NCBI GenBank assembly: GCA_963841635.1
Contig: CAWJDO010000003.1
Coordinates: 496,001 to 560,000, forward strand
Origin: DASWZN01 sp963841635
GTDB lineage: Bacteria; Acidobacteriota; Terriglobia; Bryobacterales; Bryobacteraceae
Reading direction: 5' to 3'
DNA length: 64,000 bases
The notes under the pieces are model-generated. The model saw nothing but the letters and a program-made list of their open reading frames with translations. It was not told where the DNA came from and did not search any database. The position numbers were made by a program, and so were the translations under genes. Shown here piece after piece: positions 50,962 to 59,810 of the stretch (position 1 is the first letter of the stretch; the number at the start of each line of letters is the position of its first letter).

Positions 50962-51446
50962 CGGGAACGCCTCCGTTCCCCGGGGGGCCTGAGGACCTGT
51001 AACAAGCGCTCGGCCAGGCCGGGGTTTTCCAATATCGCTCCAAGCAGCAGCAGGCACATGCGCGTGTCGTCGTGCCGCGACAGCTTCACCAGGGCGCCCG
51101 CCAGTTCGGCGTCGTCGTGAAAGCGCTCGGCGCCGGCGATCAGCCACAGGTCCAGCTTGTCCTCCGGAGCGCCGAGGCTCGAGACCAGCTCGGTCGAATA
51201 GCCCTCGGGGTCGTCGACCAGGTAGCCCGGATGCACCTTGAAAAACGTGGCCAGGAGCATGCGGGTCGAATTGGTGAGGTGCGGCCGGGCCCCGTTCTCG
51301 ATCTGCGAGAGATAGGACTGGCTGATGGCGCGCCCCATCTCCTTTTTGAGGAGCCGCACCACTTCCTGCTGGGTGAGCTCGCGGTCGAGTCCGCGGAGGG
51401 TTCCCTCGACCTCGCGCAGGTAACGGAGCTTTTCGCCGAGCTTCAT
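50958..51446 (-). CDS. XRE-family transcriptional regulator
   Basis: 162 residues. The helix-turn-helix is in ELTQQEVVRLLKKEM and AISQSYLSQIENGARPHLTN. A helical C-terminal domain follows (STELVSSLGAPEDKLDLWL, and LLGAILENPGLAERLL). It is the first gene of the nfeD/flotillin/pspA operon. A perfect palindrome covers its start codon, so autoregulation is likely. The stop overlaps nfeD by 4 bases. Confidence 0.9.
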   Translation of the reverse strand: MKLGEKLRYLREVEGTLRGLDRELTQQEVVRLLKKEMGRAISQSYLSQIENGARPHLTNSTRMLLATFFKVHPGYLVDDPEGYSTELVSSLGAPEDKLDLWLIAGAERFHDDAELAGALVKLSRHDDTRMCLLLLGAILENPGLAERLLQVLRPPGERRRSR

Positions 51447-51464
51447 ATTGCTATCAGCAATATG
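51444..51464. promoter_or_regulatory. Palindrome over the XRE start codon (candidate operator)
   Basis: CATATTGC and GCAATATG form 8-base arms around TATCA. It begins on the start codon CAT (minus strand) and runs to the -10 region. This is the natural place for an autorepressor site of the XRE protein. A partial related palindrome, GATTGCGATAATC, lies at 51474-51486. Confidence 0.6.
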
Positions 51465-51492
51465 TATATCACGGATTGCGATAATCTGTCAA
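51463..51492 (-). promoter_or_regulatory. Probable sigma-70 promoter of the XRE operon
   Basis: On the minus strand TTGACA (51492-51487) is followed after 18 bases by TATACA (51468-51463). ATATAC at a 17-base spacing is the alternative. The transcription start would fall inside the palindrome with about 10 bases of leader. Confidence 0.6.
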
Positions 51493-51517
51493 TACCCGAG
51501 TTCGCTACACTGCTGAT

Positions 51518-53449
51518 TTGGAACACACTAAAGTGATTCGCTGGTGTTTGCCGGCTGTCTTGGTCGCTTCGACAGCATGGGCTCAAGCCCACGCCGGCAC
51601 GCTGAAGCATGCGCCACAGTTCGACCGCGACTACGACGCGCTGGCGGCGGCGCGGTCCATCAGCGAGACAGCGATCGCTCCGGACGGGAAGCGGGTGGCC
51701 TGGGTGCAGGACGCGGGGGACATCTTCGTCTCCTCCGACCCGGACGGGACGCCGCTGCGGATCGCGGAAGGGCACGACATCGCGTGGTCGCCGGATGGGC
51801 GGGCGCTGGCGTTTCTGTATCTGTCCGACCTGTACGTGGCGGACACAGGCGGCGGCTCTCCGCAGAAGCTTGCCGAGTTGAAAGGCCATGCGGCGGATGT
51901 GCGCTGGTCCCCCGACGGCCGGACGATTGCGGTGCTGTTCGCGGAGGGCGCCCCATCGGCAGCAGGCCCGCTTCAAGCGGCGCGTGCTGAGACCGGGGTG
52001 ATCGGCGAGCGCATCTTCAACCAGCGGATCGCGACGGTCGATGTCGCAACGCGCGCGATGCGCCAGGTTTCGCCGCCCGAACTGCACGTCTACGAGTGCG
52101 ACTGGTCGCCCGATGGGAAAGCGTTCGCGGCGACGGCGGCTCCGGGGCCGGGCGACGACAACTGGTACGTGGCGAAGCTGTACCGCATCGACGCCGGGAC
52201 GGGCAAAGCCAGCGTGTTGGCGAAGCCGGCCCGTCAGATCGCGGTGCCGCGGTGGTCGCCGGACGGAGCGCGGATCGCGTACATCTCCGGCCTGATGAGC
52301 GATGAAGGCTCGACGGGCGGCGACGTCTTCGTAATTCCGGCCGGGGGCGGCGAGCCGCGCAACGCGACGCCCGGCATGGCCGCCTCGGCAAGCGCGATCG
52401 CGTGGCTCGACGCCGGCCGCATCCTCATCTCCGAACAGGTGGACGGCGATTCGGGCTTCGCGGTGCTCGATGTGGCCGCCGGAGGGATCGAGACCGTGTG
52501 GCGAGGCCCGGGCGCGGTGACGCGCGGCGGCTGGGTGCCGGACGTGTCGCTGGCAGGCGACGGGAAGACGTCGGCGGTGGTTCGCCACTCGTTCGAGACG
52601 CCGCCGGAGGTGTGGACCGGGCCGATCGGGGCATGGCGGCAAATCACGAGCGTCAACCGCGAGGTGCGGCCGTCCTGGGGCGAGGTCCGGAGCATACACT
52701 GGCCGAGCGAAGGCCGCAGCGTTCAGGGCTGGCTGATCTATCCGCGCGGATACGATCCGGCGCGGCGGTGGCCGCTGGTGGTTATGCCGCATGGCGGGCC
52801 AGGAGCCATGGAGCGCTCGCATTGGCCCGGCGCTGGGTTGGAGAGCATGCTCGCCGCGGGTGGGTACTTCGTCCTGCTGCCGAATCCGCGCGGGAGCTTG
52901 GGCGCGGGCGAGGCCTTCACGGAAGCCAACGTTCGCGATTTCGGCTACGGAGATTTTCGCGACATTTTGGCGGGCGTGGATGCGGTGGTCGCGAAACTGC
53001 CGGTGGACAATGCGCGGGTGGGGATCATCGGTTGGAGTTACGGCGGTTACATGGCGATGTGGGCGGTCACGCAGACGGAACGGTTTCACGCCGCGGTGGC
53101 GGGGGCGGGCCTCTCGAACTTTCAGAGTTACTACGGCGAGAACGGAATCGACCAATGGCTGATACCGTTCTTCGGTGCGTCGGTGTATGACGATCCGGCG
53201 GTTTACTGGCGCAGCTCGCCGATCACGTTCATCAAGAACGCGAAGACGCCCACGCTGGTGCTGGTGGGCGAACGCGATGCCGAATGCCCGGCTCCGCAAT
53301 CGCGGGAGTTCTGGCACGCCTTGAAGACGCTGGGCGTCGAGACGGAGCTGGTCATCTATGCGAACGAGGGCCACGCGGTTCTCGATCCGGAACACCAGCG
53401 CGATATTGTCAGACGCTCGCTGGACTGGTTCGATAAGTACCTGCGATAG
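51518..53449 (+). CDS. S9-family prolyl oligopeptidase-like serine peptidase
   Basis: 643 residues from TTG 51518; GTG 51533 is an alternative start. A signal peptide ends near AWAQAHA. The N-terminal half is a beta-propeller with repeated WSPDG motifs (IAWSPDGRALAFLY, VRWSPDGRTIAVLF, CDWSPDGKAFAATA). The alpha/beta hydrolase end has the Ser in GWSYGGYMAMWAV, Asp in LVGERDAECP and His in ANEGHAVLD. It probably cleaves short peptides in the periplasm. Divergent from the XRE operon. Confidence 0.93.
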   Translation: MEHTKVIRWCLPAVLVASTAWAQAHAGTLKHAPQFDRDYDALAAARSISETAIAPDGKRVAWVQDAGDIFVSSDPDGTPLRIAEGHDIAWSPDGRALAFLYLSDLYVADTGGGSPQKLAELKGHAADVRWSPDGRTIAVLFAEGAPSAAGPLQAARAETGVIGERIFNQRIATVDVATRAMRQVSPPELHVYECDWSPDGKAFAATAAPGPGDDNWYVAKLYRIDAGTGKASVLAKPARQIAVPRWSPDGARIAYISGLMSDEGSTGGDVFVIPAGGGEPRNATPGMAASASAIAWLDAGRILISEQVDGDSGFAVLDVAAGGIETVWRGPGAVTRGGWVPDVSLAGDGKTSAVVRHSFETPPEVWTGPIGAWRQITSVNREVRPSWGEVRSIHWPSEGRSVQGWLIYPRGYDPARRWPLVVMPHGGPGAMERSHWPGAGLESMLAAGGYFVLLPNPRGSLGAGEAFTEANVRDFGYGDFRDILAGVDAVVAKLPVDNARVGIIGWSYGGYMAMWAVTQTERFHAAVAGAGLSNFQSYYGENGIDQWLIPFFGASVYDDPAVYWRSSPITFIKNAKTPTLVLVGERDAECPAPQSREFWHALKTLGVETELVIYANEGHAVLDPEHQRDIVRRSLDWFDKYLR

Positions 53450-53491
53450 AGCGCCGCGCCCATGTTACCCTTTGATTAACTGGAGGGGCGC

Positions 53492-54175
53492 ATGAGTGCT
53501 GCACAACCTGTAGCGGAATCCGAACAGCAGTTATTCGAGGCCATCCGATCGGGCGACGCCTCGCGTGTGAACGAGTTACTGGAGGCTGCTCCCGCCCTGG
53601 CCGGCGCAAGGACGCCCGACGGCGCTTCCGCGGTCCTCATGGCGATCTACTGCGGCCGTCCCGAAATGCTGCGGCTATTCGAGGACCGGGGCGTGGTATT
53701 GAACTTGTTCGAAGCCTGCGCGGCGGGCCGGCTCGAACGGGCGGTGGACCTGGTGGCCGGCGACCCCTCGCTGGTTGGCGGGTACTCCGACGACGGCTAC
53801 CCGGCTCTGGGTCTGGCAGTGTTCTTCGGCCATGAAGACGTCGCGGGGATGTTGATGGAGAGGGGCGCGGATGTGAACGCGGCGTCGCGCAACAACCAAT
53901 GCGTCACGCCCCTGCACGCCGCGGCGGCGCGCCACAACACGAAGCTGGTCGGCGATCTGCTGGCGCGCGGCGCCGACCCCGACGCGGCTCAAGGCGGCGG
54001 CATCACGGCCCTCCACGAGGCGGCGTTCCACGGCGACGGAGAAATCGTGGACCTGCTGCTCGGCTATGGCGCCAATCCGCGGCAGAAGACCGCCGACGGC
54101 AAGACCGCCGCCGGGATGGCCGCCGAGCGCGGCCACGCCGAACTGGCGGCGCAGTTGGCACGGCTGGCGGCGTGA
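53492..54175 (+). CDS. Ankyrin-repeat protein
   Basis: 227 residues. After a helical start (LFEAIRSGDASRVNELLEAA) about five ankyrin repeats are seen, the clearest being TPLHAAAARHNTKLVGDLLARGADPD, TALHEAAFHGDGEIVDLLLGYGANP and TAAGMAAERGHAELAAQLARL. No signal peptide. It is likely a protein-binding module; the partner is unknown. GGAGGGG precedes ATG 53492. A stem-loop at 54176 follows. Confidence 0.92.
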   Translation: MSAAQPVAESEQQLFEAIRSGDASRVNELLEAAPALAGARTPDGASAVLMAIYCGRPEMLRLFEDRGVVLNLFEACAAGRLERAVDLVAGDPSLVGGYSDDGYPALGLAVFFGHEDVAGMLMERGADVNAASRNNQCVTPLHAAAARHNTKLVGDLLARGADPDAAQGGGITALHEAAFHGDGEIVDLLLGYGANPRQKTADGKTAAGMAAERGHAELAAQLARLAA

Positions 54176-54199
54176 GTCCACTCGCTTGAGCGAGCGGAC
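54176..54199. terminator. Hairpin between the ankyrin gene and lepB
   Basis: GTCCACTCGCT and AGCGAGCGGAC pair over 11 bases with one mismatch and a TG loop. It begins one base after the ankyrin stop and lies between convergent genes. It is a reduced form of the GTCCGCT repeat family. No T-tract follows. Confidence 0.6.
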
Positions 54200-54217
54200 C
54201 TTCGCGCGGCCTGCCGT

Positions 54218-54997
54218 CTACCCCCGGTAGCCGCGCACCAGTTTGAACGTGCGGCGCCACCGCGTCTTGGTGAAGAAGTGCTCGAGCAGATCGACAATGT
54301 GGTCGATGCTGATCGTGGGGCCGGCCAGGGCTTCCGTGGAAGCGTCGTACGACCAGTAGATGATCAGCGGCTTGCCGATAATGTTGTCGCGCGGGACGAA
54401 ACCCCAGTACCGGCTGTCCAGCGACAAATCGCGGTTGTCACCCATCGCGAAGTAGCTATCGGGCGGCACCACCACTTCGCCGTTCACCAGGTTGTGCTCG
54501 AGCATGTCCACGCCGCGGGAAAGCACCTGCATGTTGGGCATGGAGGGGAAGTTGTCCCGGTAAGGATCGATGTAGTCCGTCTTGAAGAAGGTGTACGGCT
54601 CGTAGAGCTTCTCGCCGTTGCGGTAGACCTGCTTGTTGACCAGACGGATGCGGTCGCCCGGCACGCCGATGACGCGCTTGACGAACGTCTGCTTGATATC
54701 GACCGGGTAGCGGAAGACGATGATGTCGCCGCGCTTGGGCTGCTCGTAAGGCAGTAGGTGAACGCTGACCGGACCCGCGGGCGCATAGCTGAGCTTGTCC
54801 ACCAGGAGGTGATCGCCAATGAGCAGGGAGTCCTCCATCGATCCGGTGGGAATCACGAAGGCCTGCACCAGCGTGGTGGTGCCGAACAACAGGAGGATGA
54901 TCGTTACCGCCCACTCGGCGATCGCTCCGCGGGGCGTATCGGCCCTGGGCTTGGGGGTCTGGGGGGTCTGCTCTGGCACGGTCTTGACTGGGTCCAA
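54218..54997 (-). CDS. lepB: Signal peptidase I
   Basis: 259 residues. One N-terminal membrane helix (WAVTIILLLFGTTTLVQAF) precedes the catalytic Ser53 in PTGSMEDSLLIGD and Lys107 in FVKRVIGVPGD; MGDNRDLSLDSRYWGFV is the conserved box E. It cuts signal peptides from exported proteins, of which this window has many. It is the last gene of the translation/secretion cluster, 81 bases from the small membrane gene. Confidence 0.96.
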   Translation of the reverse strand: MDPVKTVPEQTPQTPKPRADTPRGAIAEWAVTIILLLFGTTTLVQAFVIPTGSMEDSLLIGDHLLVDKLSYAPAGPVSVHLLPYEQPKRGDIIVFRYPVDIKQTFVKRVIGVPGDRIRLVNKQVYRNGEKLYEPYTFFKTDYIDPYRDNFPSMPNMQVLSRGVDMLEHNLVNGEVVVPPDSYFAMGDNRDLSLDSRYWGFVPRDNIIGKPLIIYWSYDASTEALAGPTISIDHIVDLLEHFFTKTRWRRTFKLVRGYRG

Positions 54998-55051
54998 ACG
55001 AAGCTCCTGAAAGGCTGGGGCTAACCTTCTATTCTAATGTACCGGCGTGGC

Positions 55052-55085
55052 GCACGCTTCAGCGTGCCGCCGTGGGCTTCAGCCC
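55052..55085. repeat. Pair of short palindromic modules
   Basis: GCACGCT-TC-AGCGTGC (55052-55067) and GGGCT-TC-AGCCC (55074-55085) have the same layout (short arms, 2-base centre) as the modules in the 110-base repeats. The second contains the stop codon of the membrane-protein gene at 55079-55081. Confidence 0.6.
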
Positions 55086-55432
55086 GCGGTCGGGGGCCCA
55101 CGCCGCGCGAACCGGCGCAACCGGAACAGCTCGATGAACGAAATGACGATATCCACCGCTCCCACGCCGCTGATCGCCCCGCGCAGGTAGGGACTCATCC
55201 ACAGCTCGGGCCATCGGGATGCCAAGCGGGAGAAGTAATTCTGGTCCCAGATGTCGAGCCAGGGCAGCAGAATCAGCACCACCCCGATCTCGAAACAGAA
55301 AAAGGCATAGAGCACCGCACCTGCCTTTAGGTACCAGGGATAACCCGGCTGTCCGCCATCGGTCTCGTCCGGCAGCTCTGGCGGCGCCGCTCGCTCAGGC
55401 GCACGGTTCAGGTCGGGCGGCTCTAGCGCCAT
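55079..55432 (-). CDS. Small two-helix membrane protein in the lepB/rnhB cluster
   Basis: 117 residues from ATG 55432, which overlaps the rnhB stop by 10 bases. A Pro/Glu-rich N-terminus is followed by AGAVLYAFFCFEIGVVLILL and a second hydrophobic part, LRGAISGVGAVDIVISFIEL, ending in Arg-rich FRLRRFARRG. The family is unknown. Translational coupling to rnhB suggests it is real. Its stop lies inside a palindromic module. Confidence 0.7.
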   Translation of the reverse strand: MALEPPDLNRAPERAAPPELPDETDGGQPGYPWYLKAGAVLYAFFCFEIGVVLILLPWLDIWDQNYFSRLASRWPELWMSPYLRGAISGVGAVDIVISFIELFRLRRFARRGPPTAG

Positions 55433-56073
55433 GCGCGCGCCTCCAGCGAGCACACCAGGCGAACCGGCTCGTAGCTCAGGCGGTGGTGCTGGGTCGGGCC
55501 GTGGACAGCCAGCGCGTCCAGGTGCTCCGGCGTGCCGTACCCCTTGTGCCGGCAGAGGCCGTATAGCGGGAACACGTCGTCCCACGCGCGCATCGCCGCG
55601 TCGCGCGCGGTCTTGGCGAGGATAGAGGCCGCCGCGATGGCCTGCGAGCGGGCGTCCCCGTGAATCAGTGGAATCTGCGGCAGTGGCGTCTCCAGCCGGA
55701 CGGCGTCCACCAGGAGCGAATCCGGCTCGGGCGAGAGTTGTTCCACGGCGCGCTGCATCGCCAGCCGCGAGGCCTGGTAGATATTGATACGGTCGATCAC
55801 AAAGGCATCCACGGAGGCCACGGCCCAGGCGATGGACCGCTCGCGGATCTGCGCGGCCAGTTCCTCGCGCCGCCACGGGTCGAGCAGCTTGCTGTCCCGC
55901 AATCCGGGAATGGGGCGATCGGGAGACAGAATCGCAGCGGCGGCGAACACCGGTCCGAACAGCGAGCCCCGCCCGGCTTCATCGGCGCCGGCCACCAACG
56001 CGAAGCCTTCAGCGCGCAACTGGCGCTCGAAGGTAGCCCGGCAGCGGAAGTTTCGCTTCGCCCGATCGGCCAA
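55423..56073 (-). CDS. rnhB: Ribonuclease HII
   Basis: 216 residues. Catalytic acids are Asp31 and Glu32 in GADEAGRGSLFGPV, Asp in LRDSKLLDP, and Asp in LLVDAVRLE; AAASILAKTARDAAM is the conserved helix. It removes RNA primers and misincorporated ribonucleotides. The rplS stop is 2 bases upstream. Confidence 0.95.
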   Translation of the reverse strand: MADRAKRNFRCRATFERQLRAEGFALVAGADEAGRGSLFGPVFAAAAILSPDRPIPGLRDSKLLDPWRREELAAQIRERSIAWAVASVDAFVIDRINIYQASRLAMQRAVEQLSPEPDSLLVDAVRLETPLPQIPLIHGDARSQAIAAASILAKTARDAAMRAWDDVFPLYGLCRHKGYGTPEHLDALAVHGPTQHHRLSYEPVRLVCSLEARAWR

Positions 56074-56075
56074 AG

Positions 56076-56423
56076 TTACTCGCGCTCTTTGAGGCGCGCC
56101 GCCTTACCCTTCAATCCGCGCAAATAGTAGAGCTTGGCCCGGCGAACCTTGCCGGTCCGCACGACATCGATGTGATCGATGACCGGAGCGTTGACGGGGA
56201 AGATACGCTCCACGCCATGTCCGAAGCTGACCTTGCGGACCGTGATGGTTTCACCCATCCCGGTGTTGTGACGCGCAATGAGCGTGCCTTCGAAAGCCTG
56301 GAGGCGCTCTTTGTCGCCTTCCTTGATCTTGACGTGGACCCGGATGGTGTCCCCCGGCCGAAACACGGCCATATCCGTGCGCTTCTTACCGTTGATGTAT
56401 TTCTGCAAGAGCTGACTATTCAT
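56076..56423 (-). CDS. rplS: 50S ribosomal protein L19
   Basis: 115 residues. The core FRPGDTIRVHVKIKEGDKER and GETITVRKVSFGHGVERIFPVN with RRAKLYYLR are typical. It follows trmD with an 8-base overlap, in the usual rpsP-rimM-trmD-rplS order. Confidence 0.97.
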   Translation of the reverse strand: MNSQLLQKYINGKKRTDMAVFRPGDTIRVHVKIKEGDKERLQAFEGTLIARHNTGMGETITVRKVSFGHGVERIFPVNAPVIDHIDVVRTGKVRRAKLYYLRGLKGKAARLKERE

Positions 56424-57180
56424 GACTATCGCGCCCGGCCTGACTGGGTACCGGCTCGGGTTCCTTCCTCTTCTGTAAACTGCGTTCCGCCAAATCGGGG
56501 CGGAGGCGCCGCATCTTCTCTAGCGCCGCCTGGCGGCGCCAGCGCCGAATCTGTTCGTGGTGACCGCTGACCAGCACCTCGGGCACCTTCCAGCCGCGAA
56601 ACTCCGCCGGACGCGTGTACTGCGGCCAATCGAGGAAGCTGGCATCCTCACCATTATCCAACGCGCTGAAGGATTCGTTCAGCGCCGAATTCTCGTTCCC
56701 CAGGACGCCCGGCAGCAACCGCGCCACCGCGTCCACCACTACCGCGGCAGCCAACTCGCCGCCGCTCAGCACGTAATCGCCGATAGAAACTTCCTCGTCC
56801 GCCAGGCGCTCGGCCACCCGTTCGTCCACGCCTTCGTAGCGGCCGCATAGCAGCAGGATGCCGCTTAAGGAAGCATACCGCCTCGCCATCGCCTGGTCGA
56901 ACATCCGGCCCTGCGCCGAGAGCAGCACCACCTTGCGGTCCGGAGCGCGCTCCGGCCAGATCGATTCGACGGCCGAAAAGACCGGCTCGGGCTTCAGGAT
57001 CATGCCCTCGCCGCCGCCGAAAGGCCGGTCATCCACGGTTCTGTGCCGGTCCGACGTCCAGTTCCGCAGGTCGTGGATGCGAATGTCCAGCAGCCCGGTT
57101 TCCCGGGCGCGCGCAACCACCCCGTGCTCGAACGGGCCCCGGAAAAACTCGGGGAAAATGGTCAGAACGTCAAAGATCAC
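56416..57180 (-). CDS. trmD: tRNA (guanine-N1)-methyltransferase
   Basis: 254 residues from GTG 57180, which overlaps the rimM stop. The trefoil-knot SAM site is LLLCGRYEGVDERV with YVLSGGELAA; DDRPFGGGEGMILKPEP and the GHHEQIRRWRR end are diagnostic. It makes m1G37 in tRNAs to prevent frameshifting. The frame is open further upstream, but that part is rimM sequence in another frame. Confidence 0.96.
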   Translation of the reverse strand: MIFDVLTIFPEFFRGPFEHGVVARARETGLLDIRIHDLRNWTSDRHRTVDDRPFGGGEGMILKPEPVFSAVESIWPERAPDRKVVLLSAQGRMFDQAMARRYASLSGILLLCGRYEGVDERVAERLADEEVSIGDYVLSGGELAAAVVVDAVARLLPGVLGNENSALNESFSALDNGEDASFLDWPQYTRPAEFRGWKVPEVLVSGHHEQIRRWRRQAALEKMRRLRPDLAERSLQKRKEPEPVPSQAGRDSHE

Positions 57181-57725
57181 AGATCCTTCAAACCCTCGGG
57201 CAACTCGACGGCGATCCGCCGGCCCGGCACATCGATCTCCACGCAAATCGCCTTCACGAAGGGGATCAGGAGCGGCTTGCCTTCTCCCTGCACTTCGAGA
57301 AGCTGCGGGCCGCCGTTATCCACCCAATCCACCACTACTCCTACGCGCTCGCCGTTCGAGCGCTCCACAACCTCACAGCCGATCAGGTCCGACTGGTAGA
57401 ACTCTCCGTCCGCCAGCGGGGCCCGCTCGCTGCGGGGCAGGCGAACGTCCAATCCCTGAAGCGCCTCGGCCTGGTCAATCGAATCGACGCCCTGGAACTT
57501 GAAGACCAGGCGTCCCCGATGATCCCAGACCGACTCGATCCCGATGGGGCGCGGCATACCCCCCGCGCTTTCCGTCCCAAAGAGAAAAACTTCCTTGACT
57601 CCGTTGAAGCGCTCCGCGCCGCTGGTCAGCGAGTCGGCTATAAGTTCGCCGCGCCGGCCCCATGCTCGGGCCAGCCGGGCCAACGTGACCCACAACGCTT
57701 CGCTATCGGAGTGTTCCGGCGCCAA
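57177..57725 (-). CDS. rimM: 16S rRNA processing protein RimM
   Basis: 182 residues from TTG 57725, which directly follows the KH gene's stop. The start is the least certain point. ARLARAWGRRGELIADSLTS is the N-terminal RimM motif, and the PRC-barrel part has SDLIGCEVVERSNGERVGVV and LLIPFVKAICVEIDVPGRR. It acts in 30S maturation with S19. Confidence 0.94.
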   Translation of the reverse strand: MAPEHSDSEALWVTLARLARAWGRRGELIADSLTSGAERFNGVKEVFLFGTESAGGMPRPIGIESVWDHRGRLVFKFQGVDSIDQAEALQGLDVRLPRSERAPLADGEFYQSDLIGCEVVERSNGERVGVVVDWVDNGGPQLLEVQGEGKPLLIPFVKAICVEIDVPGRRIAVELPEGLKDL

Positions 57726-57965
57726 CTACTCCAGGATCTCTAATGTGAACCGGCGGTTCAACTTCATCCCGGCCGCTCCGAGTATGGTGCGGATCGACCG
57801 GGCGGTCCGCCCCTGCTTTCCGATCACCTTCCCAAGATCAGTGGGCGCAACTCTCAGCTCCAGGACTGTGACCTGTTCTCCCTGAACTTCTCGTACGGCA
57901 ACCTGGTCGGGGATATCAACCAGAGCCTTAGCAATATCCTCTACAAGTTCTTTCATCCCTGCCAT
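57726..57965 (-). CDS. khpA: KH-domain RNA-binding protein KhpA
   Basis: 79 residues. A single KH domain has the GKQG loop at 49-52 (GKVIGKQGRTARSIRTIL). The length and the place between rpsP and rimM are characteristic. It is thought to chaperone RNA with KhpB. Confidence 0.94.
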   Translation of the reverse strand: MAGMKELVEDIAKALVDIPDQVAVREVQGEQVTVLELRVAPTDLGKVIGKQGRTARSIRTILGAAGMKLNRRFTLEILE

Positions 57966-58064
57966 CCCACCGCCTCCTCTATTCGCCTCGATAATAGCAT
58001 CCTGCCAACAAGGAACGTTGCATCCTGAACGAACAGCAGTGAGACGGAGAGCCGCTGCTTCCGG

Positions 58065-58325
58065 TTACTGGGCGACTGGCTCGGCCGCAGGCTGCGGATA
58101 CTTTTGGATCAAGCGCGCCACGGTGACCGACGGCTGTGCGCCGCGGGCGATCCAGTGGGCAATGCGATCGTATTTCAGGTTTACCGCAGTCGGCTGCCGG
58201 ACGGGATTGTACTGGCCGACCACTTCCAGGGCGCGGCTGTCGCGCGCCCGTTCCTTCTCAATTACCACGAGGCGATACGAGGGCTTTTTCTTCCCGCCGA
58301 ATCGCGCCAACCGAATCATCAACAT
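58065..58325 (-). CDS. rpsP: 30S ribosomal protein S16
   Basis: 86 residues. MLMIRLARFGGKKKPSYRLV is the family start, followed by GQYNPVRQPTAVNLKYDRI and HWIARGAQPSVTVARLI. Placement after ffh is typical. The 99-base gap to khpA holds no gene. Confidence 0.97.
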   Translation of the reverse strand: MLMIRLARFGGKKKPSYRLVVIEKERARDSRALEVVGQYNPVRQPTAVNLKYDRIAHWIARGAQPSVTVARLIQKYPQPAAEPVAQ

Positions 58326-58368
58326 AATCGGGTATCCACTCCTGAGATCTTAGCTCGGTTCCTGCGGG

Positions 58369-59724
58369 CTACATGCGCTGGCCGAGGATGTCCGGCAGTT
58401 TCATCTTGCCGAGCTTCCGCGACAGGAATCCGCCCGTCAGGCCCTTCATCATCTTACGCATCTGCGAATACTGCTTCAGCAGATTGTTGACTTCCTGTAC
58501 GGTGGTCCCGCTGCCTTTGGCGATACGGCGGCGGCGGGAGCCGTTAATGGCCATGTGATGCTCGCGCTCGTACGGCGTCATCGAATCGATGATAGCCACC
58601 ACGCGCATGATTTCTTTCTCGTCTATCTTGACGTTCTTGAGGTCCTTCAGCATGCCGACCTGGGGCATCATCGACATGATCGATTCGAGCGGCCCCAGCT
58701 TCTTTAGCTGGCGGATCTGATCGCGGAAATCCTCGAGCGAGAATTCGTTGTCGAAGAGCTTCCGCTGCATTTCTTCGGCTTGCTTCTGGTCGATCCCCTC
58801 CTGCACCTTCTCGACGATGGAGAGCACGTCGCCCATGCCCAGGATGCGGGACGCAGTGCGGTCGGGATGGAACGGTTCGAGGGCATCGAACTTCTCGCCC
58901 ACGCCCACGAACTTCAGCGACTGGCCGGTGACGGAGCGAATGGAAAGCGCCGCGCCGCCGCGTGCGTCGCCATCCATCTTCGTAAGGATGACGCCGGTGA
59001 TGCCGAGTTGCTTGTGAAACTCATCGGCGGATTTGACGGCGTCCTGGCCGGTCATGGCATCGGCGACAAATAGAATCTCGGTCGGCTCCAGCGCTTCCTT
59101 GAGCTGCTTGAGCTCGGCCATGAGGTCTTCGTCGATGTGCAGGCGGCCGGCGGTATCGACAAGCACCACGTCGCGGCCCGAATTGGCGGCCTCGCGCCGC
59201 GCCGACCGCGCCAGATCGACGGGCTTCGTTTCCTCAGCCGTGCCGGCGTAGACGGGCAGCTTGATGTCGCGCCCGATGACGGCCAACTGCTCGCGCGCGG
59301 CGGGCCGGTAGACGTCCACCGACACCATCAGCGGGTTGTGACCGTTCCTCGAAAGCCAGCGCGAGAGCTTGCCCGTGGTGGTGGTTTTGCCGGAACCCTG
59401 CAGGCCGACGATGAAGATGACCGTGGGTGGCTCGTTCGCGAAACGCAGCTTGGCCTGGTGGCTGCCGAGGGTCTTGATCAGCTCCTCGTGGACGATCTTG
59501 ACCACCTGCTGCGTGGGGGAAAGGGCCGTGAGGACCTCTTCTCCCATCGCCTTTTCCTTAATGTTTTCAATGAGCTGCTTGACCACGCGGAAGTGGACGT
59601 CGGCCTCCAGCAAGGCCACCCGGATTTCGCGCAGAGCCGTTTCCATGTTGGCGGCGCTGAGCTTGCCCTCGCCGCGCAGCGTTTTGAAGACGCGCTGAAG
59701 CTTGTCGGATAAGTTCTCAAACAT
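58369..59724 (-). CDS. ffh: Signal recognition particle protein Ffh
   Basis: 451 residues. N domain, then the G domain with GLQGSGKTTTTGKL, DTAGRLHIDEDL and TKMDGDARGGAALS. The Met-rich M domain ends with RMMKGLTGGFLSRKLGKMKL. It targets nascent membrane proteins to the translocon with 4.5S RNA and FtsY. It heads the cluster. Confidence 0.97.
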   Translation of the reverse strand: MFENLSDKLQRVFKTLRGEGKLSAANMETALREIRVALLEADVHFRVVKQLIENIKEKAMGEEVLTALSPTQQVVKIVHEELIKTLGSHQAKLRFANEPPTVIFIVGLQGSGKTTTTGKLSRWLSRNGHNPLMVSVDVYRPAAREQLAVIGRDIKLPVYAGTAEETKPVDLARSARREAANSGRDVVLVDTAGRLHIDEDLMAELKQLKEALEPTEILFVADAMTGQDAVKSADEFHKQLGITGVILTKMDGDARGGAALSIRSVTGQSLKFVGVGEKFDALEPFHPDRTASRILGMGDVLSIVEKVQEGIDQKQAEEMQRKLFDNEFSLEDFRDQIRQLKKLGPLESIMSMMPQVGMLKDLKNVKIDEKEIMRVVAIIDSMTPYEREHHMAINGSRRRRIAKGSGTTVQEVNNLLKQYSQMRKMMKGLTGGFLSRKLGKMKLPDILGQRM

Positions 59725-59810
59725 GATCGGGGCCCGAACTGCTGGTTTTCGGTGGGACGACCGAACACACGACCGCCGGAGCGGTTATTCCATTATAGGA
59801 CAGCCAGCCG

